From positions 1-64,000 of the forward strand of contig PHFX01000009.1 in NCBI GenBank assembly GCA_007618135.1: a DNA stretch of 64,000 nucleotides, written 5' to 3'. This document shows positions 61,840-64,000 of the stretch, in pieces. This stretch comes from Candidatus Brocadia sp. WS118. GTDB taxonomy: Bacteria > Planctomycetota > Brocadiia > Brocadiales > Brocadiaceae. Every line of letters begins with the position of its first letter. Position 1 is the first letter of the stretch. The position numbers and the translations under genes are program-made. Under the pieces are notes generated by a model, which ran no database searches, was not told the origin of the DNA, and was given only the letters and a program-made list of their open reading frames with translations.

Positions 61840-63783
61840 ATGGACAACACTAAGAACAATGAACCTAACAAAACTATCGGCATCATCGGCAGCGGCATGA
61901 TCGGCGCGAATGTCGCGCGTCTCGCTACCGCGGCCGGTTTGAAGATCGTCATCTGCAATTCACGCGGACCGGAAACACTCGCCGAACTGGTCGCCGAACT
62001 CGGGCCAAACGCCAGCGCCGCCACCCTGCCGGAGGTGGCGGCAGCTACCGATCTGATCGTGCTGGCCGTACCGTTCTCAAGCTACGCCGGCCTGCCTGCC
62101 GACACGCTGGCCGGCAAGATCGTCATCGATACGATGAACTATTACCCCGAGCGTGACGGCGCGATGCCGGAGGTCCAAACCGACACCATCGCCACCAGCG
62201 AACTGGTCCAGCGGCATCTAAAAGATTCGCGCGTGGTCCGCGCCCTCAGCAACATGGACTTCGTCCGGCTGCGGACCCGCGCCCGTCCGGGCAGCACCGT
62301 TGATCGCAGTGCGGTGCCCATCGCTGGCGACGACGCGGCGGCCAAGGCCGAGGTCATCGCATTTCTCGACCAGATCGGCTACTACGCCGTCGATATGGGG
62401 CCGCTTTCCGAGAGCTGGCGCAGCGAGCCGACGATGCCTGCCTATGTGCTCCCTTACATGAGCCCCGAGGCTTCCATCATACGTCCGGTCGCCCGGAGCC
62501 TCTTCCTGTCCTCGCCCGGCCGGGTGGTCAGCCGCAGCGAGCTGGAGGAATTGGTCGGCTTGGCCGTTCGCCACGACAAGATGTTCGGCGCCTTGCCGGT
62601 CTTTTCACCAACGAGGCCTGAGATGAGCACAGATACACAGAAACAAAAGGTTCGCGTCGGCATCGTTGGCATGCGCCCGCGGGAGAGCTGGGCCGCCATC
62701 GCACATCTTCCGGCGCTCCGCCAGCTTGGCGATGATTTCGAGGTCGTTGGTGTCGCCAATTTGACGCTCGAGAGCGCCCGTGCCGCCACCGAGGCGCATG
62801 ACATCCCGCAGGCCTTTGCCAGCGTTTCCGAGATGGCCGCCTCGCCGGAGATCGATCTCGTCGTGGTGACGACGCGGGTGCCGCAACACGCCGAGGCCGT
62901 GAAGGCCGCGCTCGCCGCCGGAAAACACGTCTATTGCGAATGGCCGCTGGGCCGGACTCTGGCGGAAGCGGTTGAACTTGCCGACCTGGCGCGCGCTAAG
63001 GGCTGTCTTACGGTCACGGGCACCCAGGCCCGCGTTTCTCCCGCGATCCGGCAACTCCAGCGCCTGGTCGCCGACGACCATATCGGGCAAATCGCTTCCA
63101 CCAACATCATCGGCTACGTCGAAACTTGGGGACCGACCATCACGGATGGGGCGGCGGAGCGCTACCTGCGCGAACGCCGCAACGGCGCGAACCTGCTCAC
63201 CATCCCCTTCGGCCACCTGATGGCCGCGCTGCGGGACGTGCTCGGCGAAATCGCCGAGGTTTCATCCCAGCTCACGACCTGTTACCCGCAAGTGCAAGTG
63301 GTGGGAACCGACGACTGCATCCCGGCGGACGCGCCCGACCATATTGTCGTCGCCGGCCGCCTGGCAAATGGCGCCCCGCTGGCGATCACCTACATCGGCG
63401 GCACGCCGCCCGGAGACGAGGGCTTCATCTGGGACATCCGCGGCGAGCGGGGCGATCTGCGGATCACCGGACCGCACGGCTACGCGCAGATTGCACCATT
63501 CTGGATCTGGGAGCGTCTCGGGGCGGACACGCGGCTGCGCGAAATTTCCCCCGCACCCGATCCGCTGCAGGCGCTCGGGCTCGTGCCAGGCAATGTCGCG
63601 CGGATCTATCAACGCTTTGCGAGCGACCTCCGCCATGGCACGCGGACCGCGCCGAGTTTCGAGGATGCCGTCGCGCTGCACCGCGTGCTGCATGCGATTG
63701 AACAATCGGCGGAAACCGGAAACCGTACGATCCTGCAGCCCGCTCCACCTCCACCAACACAAAGCGGGAGGGTTGAGAAGTGA
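61840..63783 (+). CDS. Fusion of F420-reductase-like NADP protein and Gfo/Idh/MocA oxidoreductase
   Basis: A 647-residue open frame with two Rossmann enzymes. Residues 1-255: [20 protein letters not shown] and [21 protein letters not shown]-dependent F420 reductase-like, with [12 protein letters not shown]. Residues from 262: [17 protein letters not shown], a Gfo/Idh/MocA (Gal80-like) domain with [20 protein letters not shown]. The join passes through a Met (62623-62625) with a GAGG-type site before it, so the second half looks like a former separate gene whose upstream stop was lost. A double enzyme or readthrough is possible; both halves look intact. Confidence 0.8.
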   Translation: MDNTKNNEPNKTIGIIGSGMIGANVARLATAAGLKIVICNSRGPETLAELVAELGPNASAATLPEVAAATDLIVLAVPFSSYAGLPADTLAGKIVIDTMNYYPERDGAMPEVQTDTIATSELVQRHLKDSRVVRALSNMDFVRLRTRARPGSTVDRSAVPIAGDDAAAKAEVIAFLDQIGYYAVDMGPLSESWRSEPTMPAYVLPYMSPEASIIRPVARSLFLSSPGRVVSRSELEELVGLAVRHDKMFGALPVFSPTRPEMSTDTQKQKVRVGIVGMRPRESWAAIAHLPALRQLGDDFEVVGVANLTLESARAATEAHDIPQAFASVSEMAASPEIDLVVVTTRVPQHAEAVKAALAAGKHVYCEWPLGRTLAEAVELADLARAKGCLTVTGTQARVSPAIRQLQRLVADDHIGQIASTNIIGYVETWGPTITDGAAERYLRERRNGANLLTIPFGHLMAALRDVLGEIAEVSSQLTTCYPQVQVVGTDDCIPADAPDHIVVAGRLANGAPLAITYIGGTPPGDEGFIWDIRGERGDLRITGPHGYAQIAPFWIWERLGADTRLREISPAPDPLQALGLVPGNVARIYQRFASDLRHGTRTAPSFEDAVALHRVLHAIEQSAETGNRTILQPAPPPPTQSGRVEK

Positions 63784-64000
63784 AGCGTTACATGCTTATC
63801 GTGCTTTCGAATCCCAAAGACGGACAAGAGGAAGAATTCAAACGGTGGTATCTGGAACAACATATTCCGGATTGCCTTCAGGTTCCGGGATTTGTTAGCG
63901 GCAAATTGCTGCCAGCGGCAGGGCAACAGCCATCGCTACAGAGAGAGAAGCGCTGGAATTATCTGGCCCTATTCGAACTCGAAACCGATGATCTGAATGC
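63780..64000 (+). CDS. EthD-like protein, cut by window end
   Basis: Starts GTG at 63780, overlapping the fusion gene's stop by four bases (GTGA), and runs open to 64000. It reads [20 protein letters not shown], then [20 protein letters not shown] and [13 protein letters not shown]. The pattern (WYxxxHIPD near the start, then a later YLALxExE strand) matches small EthD/dimeric alpha-beta-barrel proteins. Incomplete at its C-terminus. Confidence 0.7.
   Translation, partial: MKRYMLIVLSNPKDGQEEEFKRWYLEQHIPDCLQVPGFVSGKLLPAAGQQPSLQREKRWNYLALFELETDDLN

Overview
The window looks like a piece of a moderately AT-rich, anaerobic, Gram-negative-type bacterial genome. Supporting signs are a five-domain pyruvate:ferredoxin oxidoreductase, rubrerythrin, molybdenum cofactor genes, an Nbp35-like Mrp ATPase beside a multi-cluster ferredoxin, ExbB/ExbD/TonB-like genes and lipoproteins. 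Gene content and the abundance of short repeats would fit an anammox planctomycete (Brocadiales), but that is inference; no marker gene such as 16S rRNA is present. From about 58.4 kb to the end the DNA changes abruptly to a GC-rich composition with a different set of enzymes. That is either a laterally acquired catabolic operon or a contig chimera.

Layout. 0-6.3 kb (minus strand): toxin-antitoxin modules (MazEF type, a VapBC with a broken toxin, an intact VapBC, an orphan HigA, a HigBA type), with the KdpDE-like two-component pair in between. Four of the modules are followed on the same strand by a decayed copy of the last third of a REP-associated transposase gene. 6.4-10.9 kb: a broken PTS-IIA/P-type ATPase chimera and a KimA-like APC potassium permease. 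11.6-14.2 kb: TonB-like, ExbB and ExbD. 14.3-16.7 kb: MobB, and divergently a four-cluster ferredoxin and an Mrp/Nbp35 ATPase. 17.1-22.2 kb: a large PAS/GAF sensor kinase with an NtrC-type sigma-54 regulator, followed by MoaA. 23.8-33.9 kb: TPR lipoprotein, YidD/RnpA, RmlD-like reductase, ABC-F ATPase, methyltransferase, an iron-sulfur-less MutY-like glycosylase, amidase, zinc-ribbon and DUF3786 proteins, rubrerythrin.

34-44 kb is an accessory region: a P-type ATPase relic, a ParE-type TA module, UvrB bracketed by two mobile repeats, a three-gene TIGR04255 module, and a two-gene operon of a SIR2-like NAD-binding protein with a 949-residue helical partner. The SIR2 operon is the best candidate here for an uncharacterised anti-phage defence system. 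It is flanked on both sides by relics of the C-terminus of a restriction-modification methylase. 44-49 kb: AI-2E-family transporter, ComEA-like protein, and a large membrane glycosyltransferase-like TPR protein. 49-53.3 kb: an orphan antitoxin, DUF4438, and the core operon rpsB-tsf-pyrH-frr, then tRNA-Lys and tRNA-Glu. 54-57.7 kb: nifJ. 58.4-64 kb: the GC-rich operon (aldo/keto reductase, an SDR relic, two near-identical muconolactone-isomerase-like proteins, a dienelactone-hydrolase-like enzyme, an SDR, an F420-reductase-like/Gfo-Idh fusion, and a truncated EthD-like protein).

Short repeats are a strong theme. One family of about 145 bp has GTAACAATTTAG termini and apparent 8-bp target duplications. 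It occurs with two unrelated interiors and is probably a non-autonomous IS66-like element. Three other interspersed repeat types also recur.
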